A DNA stretch of 64,000 nucleotides. It comes from Actinomyces sp. oral taxon 448 str. F0400. Lineage in GTDB: Bacteria; Actinomycetota; Actinomycetes; Actinomycetales; Actinomycetaceae. Within the stretch, counting starts at the first letter, position 1. The number at the start of each line of letters is the position of its first letter. The stretch lies in contig NZ_GL985606.1 in assembly GCF_000220835.1 (NCBI RefSeq), positions 1,621,811 through 1,685,810 of the forward strand, written 5' to 3'. This document shows positions 7,890 to 17,547 of this stretch, piece after piece. The notes beneath the pieces are model-generated. The model made no database searches. It was not told where the DNA came from and saw only the letters and a list, made by a program, of their open reading frames with translations. Made by a program: the position numbers and the translations under genes.

Positions 7890-10154
7890 TCAACCCTCCT
7901 GCTTCCTCGTCAGCGACAGGTACTCGGTACGCTTGCCCATCTCCCCGACCATGAGAGCAGCCCGCCTGACGGCCGAATCGGTCGAGAACGACCCGCCCAG
8001 GCGCGCGCGCACCTGGTCCAGGTCCTTGTCGCCGCGGCCCGACAGGCACACGAGCAGGTGCGGAACCGGGTCGTGCGGCGGTGTGGCGCGGGCGATCTTG
8101 AGGGCCTGCGCCAGCGCGTGGGCCGACTCCAGAGCCGGGATGATGCCCTCCCAGCGGCTGAGCAGCCGGAAGGCCTCGATCGCCTCGTCGTCGGTGACGC
8201 CGACGTAGCGGGCCCGTCCGGTGTCGGCCAGCCACGCGTGCTCCGGCCCCACGCCCGGATAGTCCAGTCCCGCCGAGACGGAGAAGGACTCCTCGACCTG
8301 CCCCTGCGGCGTGCGCATGAGATAGGAGCGCGCCCCGTGCAGGATGCCGACCGTGCCGTTGGAGATCGGCGCTCCGTTGCGGGGCGTGTCAAGGCCCTCG
8401 CCGGCCGGCTCGACGCCGATGAGCCCGACGCCCTCGTCCTCCACGAACTGGCTGAACATGCCGATCGCGTTGGAGCCGCCGCCCACGCAGGCAATGACCT
8501 CATCGGGCAGCCGACCCGTCATGGCGAGCACCTGGGCGCGCGCCTCCCGTGAAATGCAGCGATGGAATTCGTGGACAATGGTGGGGAAGGGGTGAGCCCC
8601 CGCCGCCGTGCCCAGCAGATAGTGGGTCGTGGCGAAGGAGGCCGTCCAGTCGCGCAGCGCCTCGTTGACGGCGTCCTTGAGCGTGCCCGCGCCGGAGGCC
8701 ACCGGCACGACCCTCGCCCCCATGAGCTCCATGCGCTCGACGTTGGGCTCCTGGCGCACGACATCGGTGGCCCCCATGTAGATCGTGCACTCCAGGCCCA
8801 GCAGCGCGCATACCATGGCGGTGGCGGTGCCGTGCTGCCCGGCACCGGTCTCGGCGATGATGCGGGTCTTGCCCATGCGTCTGGCCAGGAGCGCCTGGCC
8901 CATCACCTGGTTGCCCTTGTGCGCTCCGCCGTGAACGAGATCCTCGCGCTTGAGGAAGATCCGTGCGCTGCCCTCGCGCGGCAGGTTGCGCAACTCGGTG
9001 ACCGGAGTAGGACGTCCCAGATACCGGGTGAGGAGCTCATCGAGCTCGGCGTGGAAGGAGGGGTCGGCCTGCGCCTCGATGAAGGCGTCCTCGAGCTGGT
9101 CGAGGGCCGGCACCAACAGCTCGGGCACGAACTGCCCACCGTAGGAACCGAAGTAGGGATTCAGCCGCGGGTGGTCGCGACCGGAGCCTTCCGCGCCCCC
9201 GGCACGGTCGCACGAGGCGTTCCGCTGCTCCGCGGAACCGGGCCGGATTCCGCCGCCCGGGCCGCAATCCCCCCGGGGGGAGGACGGGCCGTCGGGGACC
9301 GGCACCGCCGTGGCGAGGGACTCGGCGACCGCCGCCGGATCGGAGGCCGCCGACAGTGAGGATCCGACGAGCAGCGCATCAACCGCCCCGGCCAGGCGTC
9401 GCACATCATCGGCGGTCCCGATTCCGGACTCCCCGACCAGCACGACGCCCGGGGGCGCCAGCGGCGCGTACTCCTCGGTGCGGGCCAGGTCGGTGGTCAG
9501 GGTCCGCAGGTCCCGGTTGTTGATCCCGATGACGCCCGCCCCCAGGTTCGCCGCTCTGTGCATCTCCTCGGGGGTGGACACCTCCGTGAGCACCTCCATG
9601 CCCAGCCGGTGAGCCAATCCCGCCAGCTCGGCGTAGACGTCGTCGGGCACCACCGAGAGCATGAGCAGGATCGCGTCGGCCCCCAGCGACCGGGCGGCTA
9701 GCACCTGCACCTCGTCGACGATGAAGTCCTTGCACAGCACCGGCACGTCCACCGTCGCGCGCACCGCCGCCAGGTCCTCGAAGGAGCCGTTGAAACGGTC
9801 GGGTTCGGTGAGCACCGAGACAGCCGAGGCCCAGGGCGCGTAGGCGCGGGCCAGTTGTGCCGGATCATAGGCGGCGCGAATCGTCCCGCGCGAGGGCGAG
9901 GCCGACTTGCACTCCATGATCAAGGCCGGACGCGGGGTCGCCGCCGGGCCGCACCGGGTGCGCAGGGCCTGGGCGAAGGAGAGCTCCGAACGGGGCGGAG
10001 CGACTCGGCGCACATGCTCGAAGCGCCTGCGCAGCTCGGGGATGCGGGCACGACGCGCCTCGATGATGGCGTCCAGGACCGTGCCGGTGGCGATAAGCCG
10101 CTCGTCCACCGGCCGCCTGCGAGGGCGCCCGTCCACGGGGCCCTCCCCGCTCAT
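7890..10154 (-). CDS. trpCB: Fused indole-3-glycerol-phosphate synthase / tryptophan synthase beta
   Basis: One 754-residue protein joins two consecutive pathway enzymes. Residues about 20-285 are TrpC ([37 protein letters not shown]). A Gly/Pro-rich linker of about 45 residues follows. From about 330 it is TrpB ([30 protein letters not shown] with the PLP lysine near 413, [18 protein letters not shown]). The product of the TrpC half is the substrate of TrpA, the partner of the TrpB half, so the fusion may tie TrpC to the synthase complex (inference). The start overlaps the trpD stop by 4 bp. No trpF is present in the operon. The TrpB half is of the HGGAHK type seen in enterobacteria. Confidence 0.96.
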   Translation of the reverse strand: MSGEGPVDGRPRRRPVDERLIATGTVLDAIIEARRARIPELRRRFEHVRRVAPPRSELSFAQALRTRCGPAATPRPALIMECKSASPSRGTIRAAYDPAQLARAYAPWASAVSVLTEPDRFNGSFEDLAAVRATVDVPVLCKDFIVDEVQVLAARSLGADAILLMLSVVPDDVYAELAGLAHRLGMEVLTEVSTPEEMHRAANLGAGVIGINNRDLRTLTTDLARTEEYAPLAPPGVVLVGESGIGTADDVRRLAGAVDALLVGSSLSAASDPAAVAESLATAVPVPDGPSSPRGDCGPGGGIRPGSAEQRNASCDRAGGAEGSGRDHPRLNPYFGSYGGQFVPELLVPALDQLEDAFIEAQADPSFHAELDELLTRYLGRPTPVTELRNLPREGSARIFLKREDLVHGGAHKGNQVMGQALLARRMGKTRIIAETGAGQHGTATAMVCALLGLECTIYMGATDVVRQEPNVERMELMGARVVPVASGAGTLKDAVNEALRDWTASFATTHYLLGTAAGAHPFPTIVHEFHRCISREARAQVLAMTGRLPDEVIACVGGGSNAIGMFSQFVEDEGVGLIGVEPAGEGLDTPRNGAPISNGTVGILHGARSYLMRTPQGQVEESFSVSAGLDYPGVGPEHAWLADTGRARYVGVTDDEAIEAFRLLSRWEGIIPALESAHALAQALKIARATPPHDPVPHLLVCLSGRGDKDLDQVRARLGGSFSTDSAVRRAALMVGEMGKRTEYLSLTRKQEG

Positions 10155-11320
10155 CGGGTCGGCCTCTCGGCATCGCGGAGGGGCCGACCCCGGGACGGGT
10201 CCTGTCTCCGATCCTGCCGGCCCTCGGAATCGTCGGGATTCGTCGGGCCCTGCGAGTCCTTGGTCATCGACTCCAGATGCTCGGCCACGCGGCCGCTGGC
10301 CAACTGCTCCAGAGCCATGCGGGTACCATCCGTCAGATTGTCGGCCGGCCCCGCCAGGTACAGCAGCGCACCGGCGTTGACGGCGACCGCGTCACGATGG
10401 GCCGGCCGCCCTCGGCCGGCGAACACCTCCCGCAGCAGGCGAGCATTCTCCTTCGGCGCCCCGCCGAGCACGTCGGACAGCTCCCAGCGGCCCACGCCCA
10501 GCTCCTCGGGAGTCACCTCGTAGGCTTTGACGCCCCGCGGGGTCGCCTCGCGTACGAGCGTCGTGCCGTGCACGGCGATCTCGTCGGTGCCGGCGCCGTG
10601 GACGATAAGGGCACGCTTGCGGCCCAGCTGCGACATCGCCTCGGCGATCATGTCGAGCATGTCCGGGTCGGCCACGCCCATGAGCTGATAGGTCAGGCGG
10701 GCTGGGTTGAGCAGGGGGCCGAGCACGTTAAAGATCGTCGGCGTCGCCAGCGCCCTGCGGATCGGCGCCACATGCCGCATGGCCGGATGGTAGGCCTGAG
10801 CGAACAGGAAGGTGAAGTGGTCGCGCGCCAGAACCTTCACCGCCTCCTGCGGGCCCAGATCCAGGGGCAGGCCCAGGGCGGACACGACGTCGGCGGCGCC
10901 GGTTCTGGATGACACCGCCCGGTTGCCATGCTTGGCCACTGAGATCCCCATGGAGGCGGCCACGATTCCGGCGGCTGTGGAGATGTTGATGGTGCCCGCG
11001 CCGTCCCCGCCGGTGCCCACGACATCGACCAGTGGGAAGGCGACCTCCGGGAAGGGGCGGGCCGCGGCGCGGAAGGCGCTCGCGGCCCCGGCGACCTCTT
11101 CGGCCGTCTCGCCGCGCGAGTGCAGAGCGGCCAGGAGGGCGGCGGTCTCCGCCTCGGACAGGTCGCCGGCGCCCAGGGCCGCGAAGACGACACCCGTCTC
11201 CTCCTGGGTCAGCCGGCTGCCCTGGATGACCGAGCGCAGCAGGCGGTGGGCGTCCTCGGCGTCGGCGACCGGGAGGCCGGTGGTACTCATGGCGTTGTTC
11301 TCAGCGGGGGCGGGGGTCAT
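10151..11320 (-). CDS. trpD: Anthranilate phosphoribosyltransferase
   Basis: Transfers the phosphoribosyl group of PRPP to anthranilate. The 389-residue product has the PRPP and metal loop [17 protein letters not shown], then [17 protein letters not shown] and [10 protein letters not shown]. The start at 11320 has AGGAG upstream and overlaps trpG by 20 bp; a later ATG at 11290 has a weaker ribosome site. About 40 charged residues at the C-terminus (from [10 protein letters not shown]) extend beyond the normal family end. Confidence 0.95.
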   Translation of the reverse strand: MTPAPAENNAMSTTGLPVADAEDAHRLLRSVIQGSRLTQEETGVVFAALGAGDLSEAETAALLAALHSRGETAEEVAGAASAFRAAARPFPEVAFPLVDVVGTGGDGAGTINISTAAGIVAASMGISVAKHGNRAVSSRTGAADVVSALGLPLDLGPQEAVKVLARDHFTFLFAQAYHPAMRHVAPIRRALATPTIFNVLGPLLNPARLTYQLMGVADPDMLDMIAEAMSQLGRKRALIVHGAGTDEIAVHGTTLVREATPRGVKAYEVTPEELGVGRWELSDVLGGAPKENARLLREVFAGRGRPAHRDAVAVNAGALLYLAGPADNLTDGTRMALEQLASGRVAEHLESMTKDSQGPTNPDDSEGRQDRRQDPSRGRPLRDAERPTR

Positions 11321-12044
11321 GTGCGTCTCCTGTTGTGTCTGTTGTGTCTGTTGCGCTGTGCGTCGTGGGCGGGACGACTGCGCGGATGCCGGATGCGTCG
11401 ATTCGGTCGGGTCGGCCGGGGGCGGCGAGGTCCTCGATAAGGGAGAGCAGGATGCCCGGCCCGTGAGGGGTGAGCACCGACTCGGGATGGAACTGCACCC
11501 CGACCACCGGGGCGGTGATGTGGCGGGCGGCCATGACGATGCCCGCCCCGTCCCCCTCGACGGTTCGGGCCAGGCAGGTCAGCGACGGCGGCAGCTCGCG
11601 CGTTCCCAGGGAGTGGTAGCGGGCGACGTCCAGCGGGCCACCAGTCAGGACGGCGAAGGCGGGGTCGGCGCGCCCCGCGGGGGTGACCCGAACCCGCACC
11701 GAGCGGCCGTGGACCGGACCGACCTCCTCGATGTCGCCCCCGCACGCCTCGACGATCGCCTGGAAGCCCAGGCAGATGCCGAGCGTCGGAACGCGCTCGG
11801 CGAGTGCCGCCGCGACCAGTTCCATGAGGCACCCGCTGGTGCGCGGGTGACCCGGCCCCGGGGATAGAGCCAGCACAGGGCGCTGCCCGTGCGAGGCTTC
11901 CCGGCTCGTCGGCTCCAGGGCCGAGCGGACCGTGGCCGCGGGCGCCGTGTTGCGGTAGACCTCGATGTCCGCGCCCAGAGCGGCGAACTGGTCGACGAGG
12001 TTGTAGACGAACGAGTCGCGGTTGTCGAGTAGAACGACGCGCAT
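11301..12044 (-). CDS. trpG: Anthranilate synthase glutaminase component
   Basis: Class I glutamine amidotransferase that supplies ammonia to TrpE. It begins MRVVLLDNRDSFVYNL and carries the oxyanion strand ALSPGPGHP, the nucleophile motif TLGICLGFQ (Cys near 91) and the catalytic pair GVQFHPES. I chose the ATG at 12044 because GAGGAG precedes it inside trpE and the family start follows; an ATG 15 nt upstream is less suitable. Its stop lies inside trpD. The Thr/Asp-rich last 30 residues are not part of the domain. Confidence 0.95.
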   Translation of the reverse strand: MRVVLLDNRDSFVYNLVDQFAALGADIEVYRNTAPAATVRSALEPTSREASHGQRPVLALSPGPGHPRTSGCLMELVAAALAERVPTLGICLGFQAIVEACGGDIEEVGPVHGRSVRVRVTPAGRADPAFAVLTGGPLDVARYHSLGTRELPPSLTCLARTVEGDGAGIVMAARHITAPVVGVQFHPESVLTPHGPGILLSLIEDLAAPGRPDRIDASGIRAVVPPTTHSATDTTDTTGDAHDPRPR

Positions 12045-12045
12045 C

Positions 12046-13785
12046 TCAGCTCTCCTCACCGGTCTCGGGGGCGGGCGTCCCCGGGGTGGAGTCCGCGGGG
12101 TCCGGGTCGATGATGAGGTCCGCGCCCTGCGCGGCCGCGATCGCGGTGAGGACGGCGCTGGCCTTGTGGACGGTCTCGGCCGTCTCCATAGCGGGCACGG
12201 AGTCCGCGACGACGCCGGCTCCCGCCTGGACGAGGGCCCGCCCGCCGGTTACGAAGGCCGAGCGGATGACGATGCACGTGTCGAGTTCGCCGTCGCCCCT
12301 GAGGTAACCGACGTAGCCGCCGTAGGCGCCCCGGCGGGCCCCCTCGGCGGAGCGGATGAGCTCGGCGGCGCGCAGCTTGGGGGCACCGGTCAGCGTGCCC
12401 ATGGTCATCGAGGCGCGGAAGGCGTCCAGAGCGTCCAGGTCCGGGGCGAGTCGGCCGGAGACCTCGGAGACCAGGTGCATGACACGGCTATAGCGGTCCA
12501 CCCGCAGCAGGTCGCCGACCCTGCGGGTACCGGGCACGCTCACTCGGGCGACGTCGTTGCGGGCCAGATCGAGAAGCATGACGTGCTCAGCGACTTCCTT
12601 GGCGTCGGTGCGCAGCTCCAGCTCCAGACGGGTGTCGCGCTCGTGGTCCACGGTCCCGTCCGGTTTCAGGCCGCGCGGTCGGGTTCCGGCGATGGGGCGG
12701 ATGGCGACCTCTCCGGTGCGCGCCGAGTGCAGAAGCGCCGATTCGGGGGAGGCGCCGAGCAGTTCGAAGTCCGGGGCGCTGACGTAGAACATGTAGGGGC
12801 TGGGGTTCGCCTCCCGCAGCCGGTGGTAGGCGGCCAGGGCGTCCGGGCAGGGCATGGTGAAGCCGCGCGAGGGCACCACCTGATAGACCTCCCCGGCCGT
12901 GATGGCCTTCTTCATGCGCTCCACGACCGCGGCGTAGTCGGCGTCGGAGACAGTGGGGACGGCGTGCACGACGGGGGCAGGCCTCCCCGATGGGTGCGTC
13001 GTGGGCGCGGGTGCGGATGCGGCCGCGTCCCGGGCGGCGTCGGCACCGTCGTCATGATCCGCATGGGCGGCGTCGAAAGCATTGATGGCGGTTGAGAGCT
13101 CGTCCATGCGGGCGGCCAGTCCGGCGGCGTCGACGGACGCGCCCACGAGGGTCGCTTCGGCAGTGGAGTGGTCGATGACGAGGATGATGCGGGCGTCGTA
13201 GAAGAGGTAGTCGGGACAGGTGTTGGCGCCCGTCGGCACTGGCGGGAGGGCCTCGAAGGTCGCCAGGTAGTCGAAGGCGACGACGCCGGCCTCCAGCGGC
13301 AGGTGGGGGTGGTCGATCTCGGCGGCGGCGAGCACGCGCAGCGGTTCGACCGTGGACAGCGAGGTGAGCCGCTCGCGCTCCTCTAGGGCGCCGTCGTCGG
13401 GGGCTGTGGGGATGGTGAGCGTGAGGGAGGCCGGGGTACCCGGGCCGGCGGCGGCCTGCGCAGTGATGTACTCGCCCAGAGCGGCGCGCAGGCGGTCCAG
13501 CACGGCCTCGCCGTCGTCGGCGGCCTGCGGGAGGACCTCGACGGCAACGGCGTCCCCGGTGCAGGTCAGCCGAGCGGAGGCGTCGAGAACGGTGATGGTA
13601 GTACGTGAGGCCCCGGTGGCGATGTCGACGCTCTCCAGCAGGACGGTATCGGCGGGGCGCATCCGGCCGGCCCCGGCGTCGTCGGCGGGGATGAGGCCGG
13701 CGGCGGTGAGGTGCTCGAGCAGCAGGCCGCTATCGCCCTGGTAGCGCACTGGGCGCGTCAGCACGGTCGGCGGGGAGGATGTCAT
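12046..13785 (-). CDS. trpE: Anthranilate synthase component I
   Basis: Makes anthranilate from chorismate with TrpG and is normally feedback-inhibited by tryptophan. The 579-residue product shows the chorismate-binding core: PSPYMFYV, PIAGTRPRG, ELRTDAKEVAEHVMLLDLARND, and SMTMGTLTGAPKLRAAELI. An N-terminal LLLEHL-type segment fits the Trp-binding region. A low-complexity insert (AHADHDDGADAARDAAAS) lies near the middle. The ATG at 13785 has AGGAAGG upstream; the longer frame runs into the leader region and is rejected. It is the first structural gene of the trp operon. Confidence 0.96.
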   Translation of the reverse strand: MTSSPPTVLTRPVRYQGDSGLLLEHLTAAGLIPADDAGAGRMRPADTVLLESVDIATGASRTTITVLDASARLTCTGDAVAVEVLPQAADDGEAVLDRLRAALGEYITAQAAAGPGTPASLTLTIPTAPDDGALEERERLTSLSTVEPLRVLAAAEIDHPHLPLEAGVVAFDYLATFEALPPVPTGANTCPDYLFYDARIILVIDHSTAEATLVGASVDAAGLAARMDELSTAINAFDAAHADHDDGADAARDAAASAPAPTTHPSGRPAPVVHAVPTVSDADYAAVVERMKKAITAGEVYQVVPSRGFTMPCPDALAAYHRLREANPSPYMFYVSAPDFELLGASPESALLHSARTGEVAIRPIAGTRPRGLKPDGTVDHERDTRLELELRTDAKEVAEHVMLLDLARNDVARVSVPGTRRVGDLLRVDRYSRVMHLVSEVSGRLAPDLDALDAFRASMTMGTLTGAPKLRAAELIRSAEGARRGAYGGYVGYLRGDGELDTCIVIRSAFVTGGRALVQAGAGVVADSVPAMETAETVHKASAVLTAIAAAQGADLIIDPDPADSTPGTPAPETGEES

Positions 13786-13834
13786 GGGGTGCCTTCCTGT
13801 CGGTGCCGCTAAGACGCGCCTGCGAATACGCGAA

Positions 13835-13856
13835 GAGCCCGCCTGGCGGCGAGCTC
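13835..13856 (-). terminator. Probable trp attenuator hairpin
   Basis: On the transcribed strand GAGCTCGCC and GGCGGGCTC pair around a 4-nt loop, with one G-T pair, between the trp leader peptide and trpE. Only a short pyrimidine stretch (TCTT) follows, so termination strength is uncertain. The position, about 30 nt after the leader stop and 50 nt before trpE, suits ribosome-mediated attenuation. Confidence 0.55.
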
Positions 13857-13887
13857 TCGGTTCCTGGTTTCCATTCACAGTTTCCGC

Positions 13888-13953
13888 TCACACAGAGCGG
13901 GAGGCTCGCCTGCTGGGGAGCCACCACCACTGGCGGGCGTGGAACGCTGTCAT
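13888..13953 (-). CDS. trpL: trp operon leader peptide with three tandem Trp codons
   Basis: A 21-residue reading frame, MTAFHARQWWWLPSRR followed by ASRSV and TGA, lies about 100 nt upstream of trpE in the same direction. Three consecutive TGG codons at residues 9-11 are the hallmark of a ribosome-stalling leader: low charged tRNA-Trp would stall translation there. It is followed by the hairpin at 13835-13856. The peptide is too short to appear in ordinary gene prediction. No strong Shine-Dalgarno is visible, so the start is the least certain part. Confidence 0.85.
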   Translation of the reverse strand: MTAFHARQWWWLPSRRASRSV

Positions 13954-14069
13954 GGCATCGAGAGTAGAACGCGGTCATGAAGCGACCAAATCGGTGGCGG
14001 GGGCTGAGACGGGGCGTCCGCACTGCCTGGTCGGGAGGCCTCCATCCTCCAGGGCGCCGGCTCCTCAGT

Positions 14070-14450
14070 CCAGGACATGGCGCAGTCCAGGCTCGTGAGC
14101 GCAACCGCCATGGCGGTTGCGCTCACGTGCTGGCCCGCCCCGGTCTCGGCGATGAGCCGCGTTTTGCATGCGCTTGGCCAGCAGCGTCTCAGGGCGTTGG
14201 TGCCCTTGTGGGCGCCGCCGTGGACGAGGTTCTCGCGTTTAAGGACTGTGAGGACGATGCGCGCTCCGTCGCCCGACGGAAGGTTGCGGCACTCGTAGAT
14301 GAGGGTGAGACAGCTCGGATGGTCGATTTGCAGCTTCTCGAGCTCCGCCAGAAGACGGGATCGGCGACGTCCGGGTGAAGGCCGCTTCGAGCTCGTCGAG
14401 GCCGGCAGAAGGGGGTCGGGACCTCCTGGCCGCCGAAGCGCCCGCGAAGA
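14070..14450 (-). pseudogene. Frameshifted trpB relic
   Basis: Minus-strand reading gives recognisable TrpB pieces in two frames. [12 protein letters not shown] (near 14420-14450) corresponds to the N-terminal GGQFVPE region. The other frame reads [29 protein letters not shown] and [16 protein letters not shown] (about 14100-14310), close to [14 protein letters not shown] and [14 protein letters not shown] of the working trpCB. Frameshifts and loss of everything downstream make it non-functional. It belongs to the same TrpB subtype as the intact gene and so may be a decayed duplicate. The rest of 13954-14749 has no other supported gene; it contains the promoter regions for trp and lepA. Confidence 0.82.
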
Positions 14451-14749
14451 AGGCCGGCAGGATCGTCTCGCGGGGGCATCGTCAACGCGGGCGGGCATGG
14501 TGCTGCCGGGGCGTTCGGGCCCGAGCGGACCGCTGGGGACGCGGGTGGCGGTGGGTGCGAAGCCGGGGGAGCGCTGGTCGTCGCCGTGTGAACGTTAGGG
14601 ACGTGCGACGCGGAGCGCAAACGCGCATTGTCGGGTGGGTGGTTTGTTGGGCGGGCGGTGGCGCACGCCGTCGTCGGGGCCTCGCCACTCGTGGGACACT
14701 GGCCCCGGATTCAGACCAGACCCACGCACCGGAAGAGACAGAGACTCAC

Positions 14750-16627
14750 GTGTCACCGATCCCCACGCCCGAGCAGGCGGCCGCCGTCACGCCTGCTTCG
14801 ACGCCGTCGGCTCAGCTGCGCAACTTCTGCATCATTGCGCATATAGACCACGGCAAGTCCACCCTGGCAGACCGCATGCTTCAGGCCACCGGCGTGGTGC
14901 AGCCCCGCGACATGCGCGCCCAGTACCTGGACCGCATGGACATCGAACGCGAGCGGGGCATCACCATCAAGTCGCAGGCCGTGCGCATGTCCTGGACCGT
15001 GATCGGGCCCGACGACGCCCCGACCACCTACGCCCTCAACATGATCGACACCCCCGGTCACGTTGATTTCTCCTACGAGGTCAACCGTTCACTAGCCGCC
15101 TGCGAGGGTGCCGTCCTCCTGGTCGATGCCGCCCAGGGCGTCCAGGCCCAGACTCTGGCCAACCTCTACATGGCCATCGAGGGTGACCTGGCCATCATCC
15201 CGGTCCTGAACAAGATCGATCTTCCGGCCGCCGAACCGGAGCGCCATGCGGAGGAGATCGCCTCTCTCATCGGCTGCGATGTCGATGACGTCCTCAAGGT
15301 CTCCGGCAAGACCGGCCAGGGCGTGCCCGAACTTCTCGACCGCATCGTCGAGGTGGTCCCGGCCCCGCATGGAGATCCGGCCGCCCCGGCCCGCGCCATG
15401 ATCTTCGACTCCGTCTACGACACCTACCGGGGCGTGGTCACGTACGTGCGCGTCGTCGACGGGGCTCTGCGGCCCCGCGAACGCATTGAGATGCTGTCGA
15501 CCGGTGCCGTCCACGACCTGCTGGAGATCGGCGTCATCAGCCCCGAGCCCGCGCCGTCGGCCGGCCTGGGAGCCGGCGAGGTCGGGTACCTCATCACCGG
15601 GGTCAAGGACGTGCGCCACTCCAGGGTCGGGGACACCGTCACAGCGGCCGCCTCCCCGGCCGCCGAGCCGCTGGCCGGCTACCAGGATCCCAAGCCGATG
15701 GTCTTCTCCGGCCTGTTCCCCGTGGACGGCTCCGACTTCCCGGCTTTGCGCGACGCCCTGGACAAGCTCAAGCTCAACGACGCCTCCTTGACCTACGAGC
15801 CGGAGACCTCGGCGGCTCTCGGTTTCGGCTTCCGCTGCGGCTACCTGGGTCTGCTGCACCTGGAGATCATCCGCGAGCGCCTGGAGCGCGAGTTCGGTCT
15901 CGACATCATCTCCACCGCCCCCTCCGTGGTTTACGAGGTCACCCTGGAGGATGGCAGCGTTCACGCGGTGACCAATCCGAGCGAGTTCCCCTCGGGGAAG
16001 GTCGCGCAGGTCAGCGAACCGGTCGTGCGGGCCACGATCCTCACGCCCAGCGAGTTCGTCGGCACCGTCATGGAGCTGTGCGTCTCGCGGCGCGGCACCA
16101 TGGCGGGAATGGACTACCTGTCGCCCTCGCGCGTGGAGATGCGCTACGTGCTGCCGCTGGCGGAGATCGTCTTCGACTTCTTCGACGCTCTGAAGTCGCG
16201 CACCCGCGGCTATGCGTCCCTGGACTACGAGATGGACGGGCGGCAGAGCGCGGATCTGGTCAAGGTCGACATTCTGCTCAACGGTGAGCGGGTCGACGCC
16301 TTTAGCGCCGTCGTCCACAGGGACGCCGCTTATTCCTACGGCGTCATGATGGCCAAGCGTCTGAAGGACCTCATTCCGCGCCAGCAGTTCGAGGTGCCCG
16401 TGCAGGCGGCGGTGGGCGCGCGCATCATCGCTCGCGAGACGATCCGCGCCCTGCGCAAGGATATGCTCGCCAAGTGCTACGGCGGCGACATTTCCCGCAA
16501 GCGCAAGTTGCTGGAGAAGCAGAAGGAGGGCAAGAAGCGCATGAAGGCCATCGGCCGTGTGGATGTGCCCCAGGAGGCCTTCATCGCTGCGCTGGGGGCG
16601 GACCGGCCCGCCACCAGGAGCAAGTGA
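14750..16627 (+). CDS. lepA: Elongation factor 4 (back-translocating GTPase LepA)
   Basis: Ribosome-associated translational GTPase. The 625-residue product has the G-domain motifs [15 protein letters not shown] (G1), the [10 protein letters not shown] switch, DTPGHVDF (G3) and [11 protein letters not shown] (G4). The LepA-specific C-terminal part includes [16 protein letters not shown]. The GTG at 14750 was chosen because LepA proteins start shortly before the [14 protein letters not shown] segment; the open frame upstream only shadows the trpB relic region. Length is normal for actinobacterial LepA. Confidence 0.96.
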   Translation: MSPIPTPEQAAAVTPASTPSAQLRNFCIIAHIDHGKSTLADRMLQATGVVQPRDMRAQYLDRMDIERERGITIKSQAVRMSWTVIGPDDAPTTYALNMIDTPGHVDFSYEVNRSLAACEGAVLLVDAAQGVQAQTLANLYMAIEGDLAIIPVLNKIDLPAAEPERHAEEIASLIGCDVDDVLKVSGKTGQGVPELLDRIVEVVPAPHGDPAAPARAMIFDSVYDTYRGVVTYVRVVDGALRPRERIEMLSTGAVHDLLEIGVISPEPAPSAGLGAGEVGYLITGVKDVRHSRVGDTVTAAASPAAEPLAGYQDPKPMVFSGLFPVDGSDFPALRDALDKLKLNDASLTYEPETSAALGFGFRCGYLGLLHLEIIRERLEREFGLDIISTAPSVVYEVTLEDGSVHAVTNPSEFPSGKVAQVSEPVVRATILTPSEFVGTVMELCVSRRGTMAGMDYLSPSRVEMRYVLPLAEIVFDFFDALKSRTRGYASLDYEMDGRQSADLVKVDILLNGERVDAFSAVVHRDAAYSYGVMMAKRLKDLIPRQQFEVPVQAAVGARIIARETIRALRKDMLAKCYGGDISRKRKLLEKQKEGKKRMKAIGRVDVPQEAFIAALGADRPATRSK

Positions 16628-16692
16628 GACGGAGTCCGGTGAGCGCTCGCCGCCATCGGCCCGCGTCATTCCGACGCGTTATTGGAGGAATC

Positions 16693-17529
16693 ATGAAGCA
16701 GATCGACGGCGCCCCCACGACCCGGGGGATCTTGGATGCCGCTATGAGCGAGGACGGCGCCGCTTTGGGCGCTCTGCCGCTGGCGCGGGACCTCGCCCGT
16801 CCGCACGCCGGGGCGGATGGGCGGCATCGCGGGGAGCCCTCGCCCTTCCACGACGGCGATCTTGTGGGGACCGTCGGCCCGATCTGCGTGGGTTCGCGTA
16901 TGCGCCCTGACGCCGGTGAGGCAGGCGAGTCGGCTATCGGCAAGACCGCGGTCGACGGCCCGGTTCGGGTCACGCGCACCGGTCTGGTCGGTGACGCCCA
17001 CGGGGACAAGACGCATCACGGCGGGGAGGCCAAGGCTCTCTATGTCATGGACGCCGCCGAGCAGGCGCACTGGAACGGAGTGCTGGGCGGGGTCGCGCCG
17101 GGCCGGCTGGGGGAGAACATGCTCGTCGTGCCCGGCGAGCGCGGCGGCATCGATGACGTCGAGCTCGGTGCGATCCTCTCGCTCGGCGATCCGACGGCCG
17201 GCGGCGTGCGGGTGCGCGTGACCGGTGTGCGCAACCCCTGCCCGACCTTCGCCCGCGGGGTGGGGCGCGCGGATTGGGTCGAGGTCTTCTCGGCGCGCGT
17301 CCGTGTGGGCGTCTACCTGTCGGTTCTCACCGAGGGCGTGGTGCGCACCGGGGACGAGGTCCGTGTCATCTCCTCCCCGGGGCATCGCGTGACCTGCACC
17401 CGATGGTTCGCCCACCACGACCCGCGCGACGCCCAGGCGCTGCTGAACTCCGAGATCTTCGGCAACTGCGTCATCGCCCCCTTCACCAGGAAATATGTCC
17501 GGGCGGCTGCCCACGAGCAGGTCGGCTGA
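16693..17529 (+). CDS. MOSC domain-containing protein
   Basis: MOSC domains belong to sulfur-carrier proteins related to the C-terminus of molybdenum-cofactor sulfurase and to YiiM-like proteins that detoxify N-hydroxylated bases. The 278-residue product shows GLVGDAHGDKTHHGGEAKALYVM, the GRLGENMLV segment, and VRNPCPTFARG with the conserved Cys. A GGAGG site lies just upstream of the ATG. The N-terminal 50 residues are low in family similarity. The substrate cannot be predicted. It lies between lepA and trmB on the same strand. Confidence 0.88.
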   Translation: MKQIDGAPTTRGILDAAMSEDGAALGALPLARDLARPHAGADGRHRGEPSPFHDGDLVGTVGPICVGSRMRPDAGEAGESAIGKTAVDGPVRVTRTGLVGDAHGDKTHHGGEAKALYVMDAAEQAHWNGVLGGVAPGRLGENMLVVPGERGGIDDVELGAILSLGDPTAGGVRVRVTGVRNPCPTFARGVGRADWVEVFSARVRVGVYLSVLTEGVVRTGDEVRVISSPGHRVTCTRWFAHHDPRDAQALLNSEIFGNCVIAPFTRKYVRAAAHEQVG

Positions 17530-17547
17530 GGTCCGACGGGACGCCCC

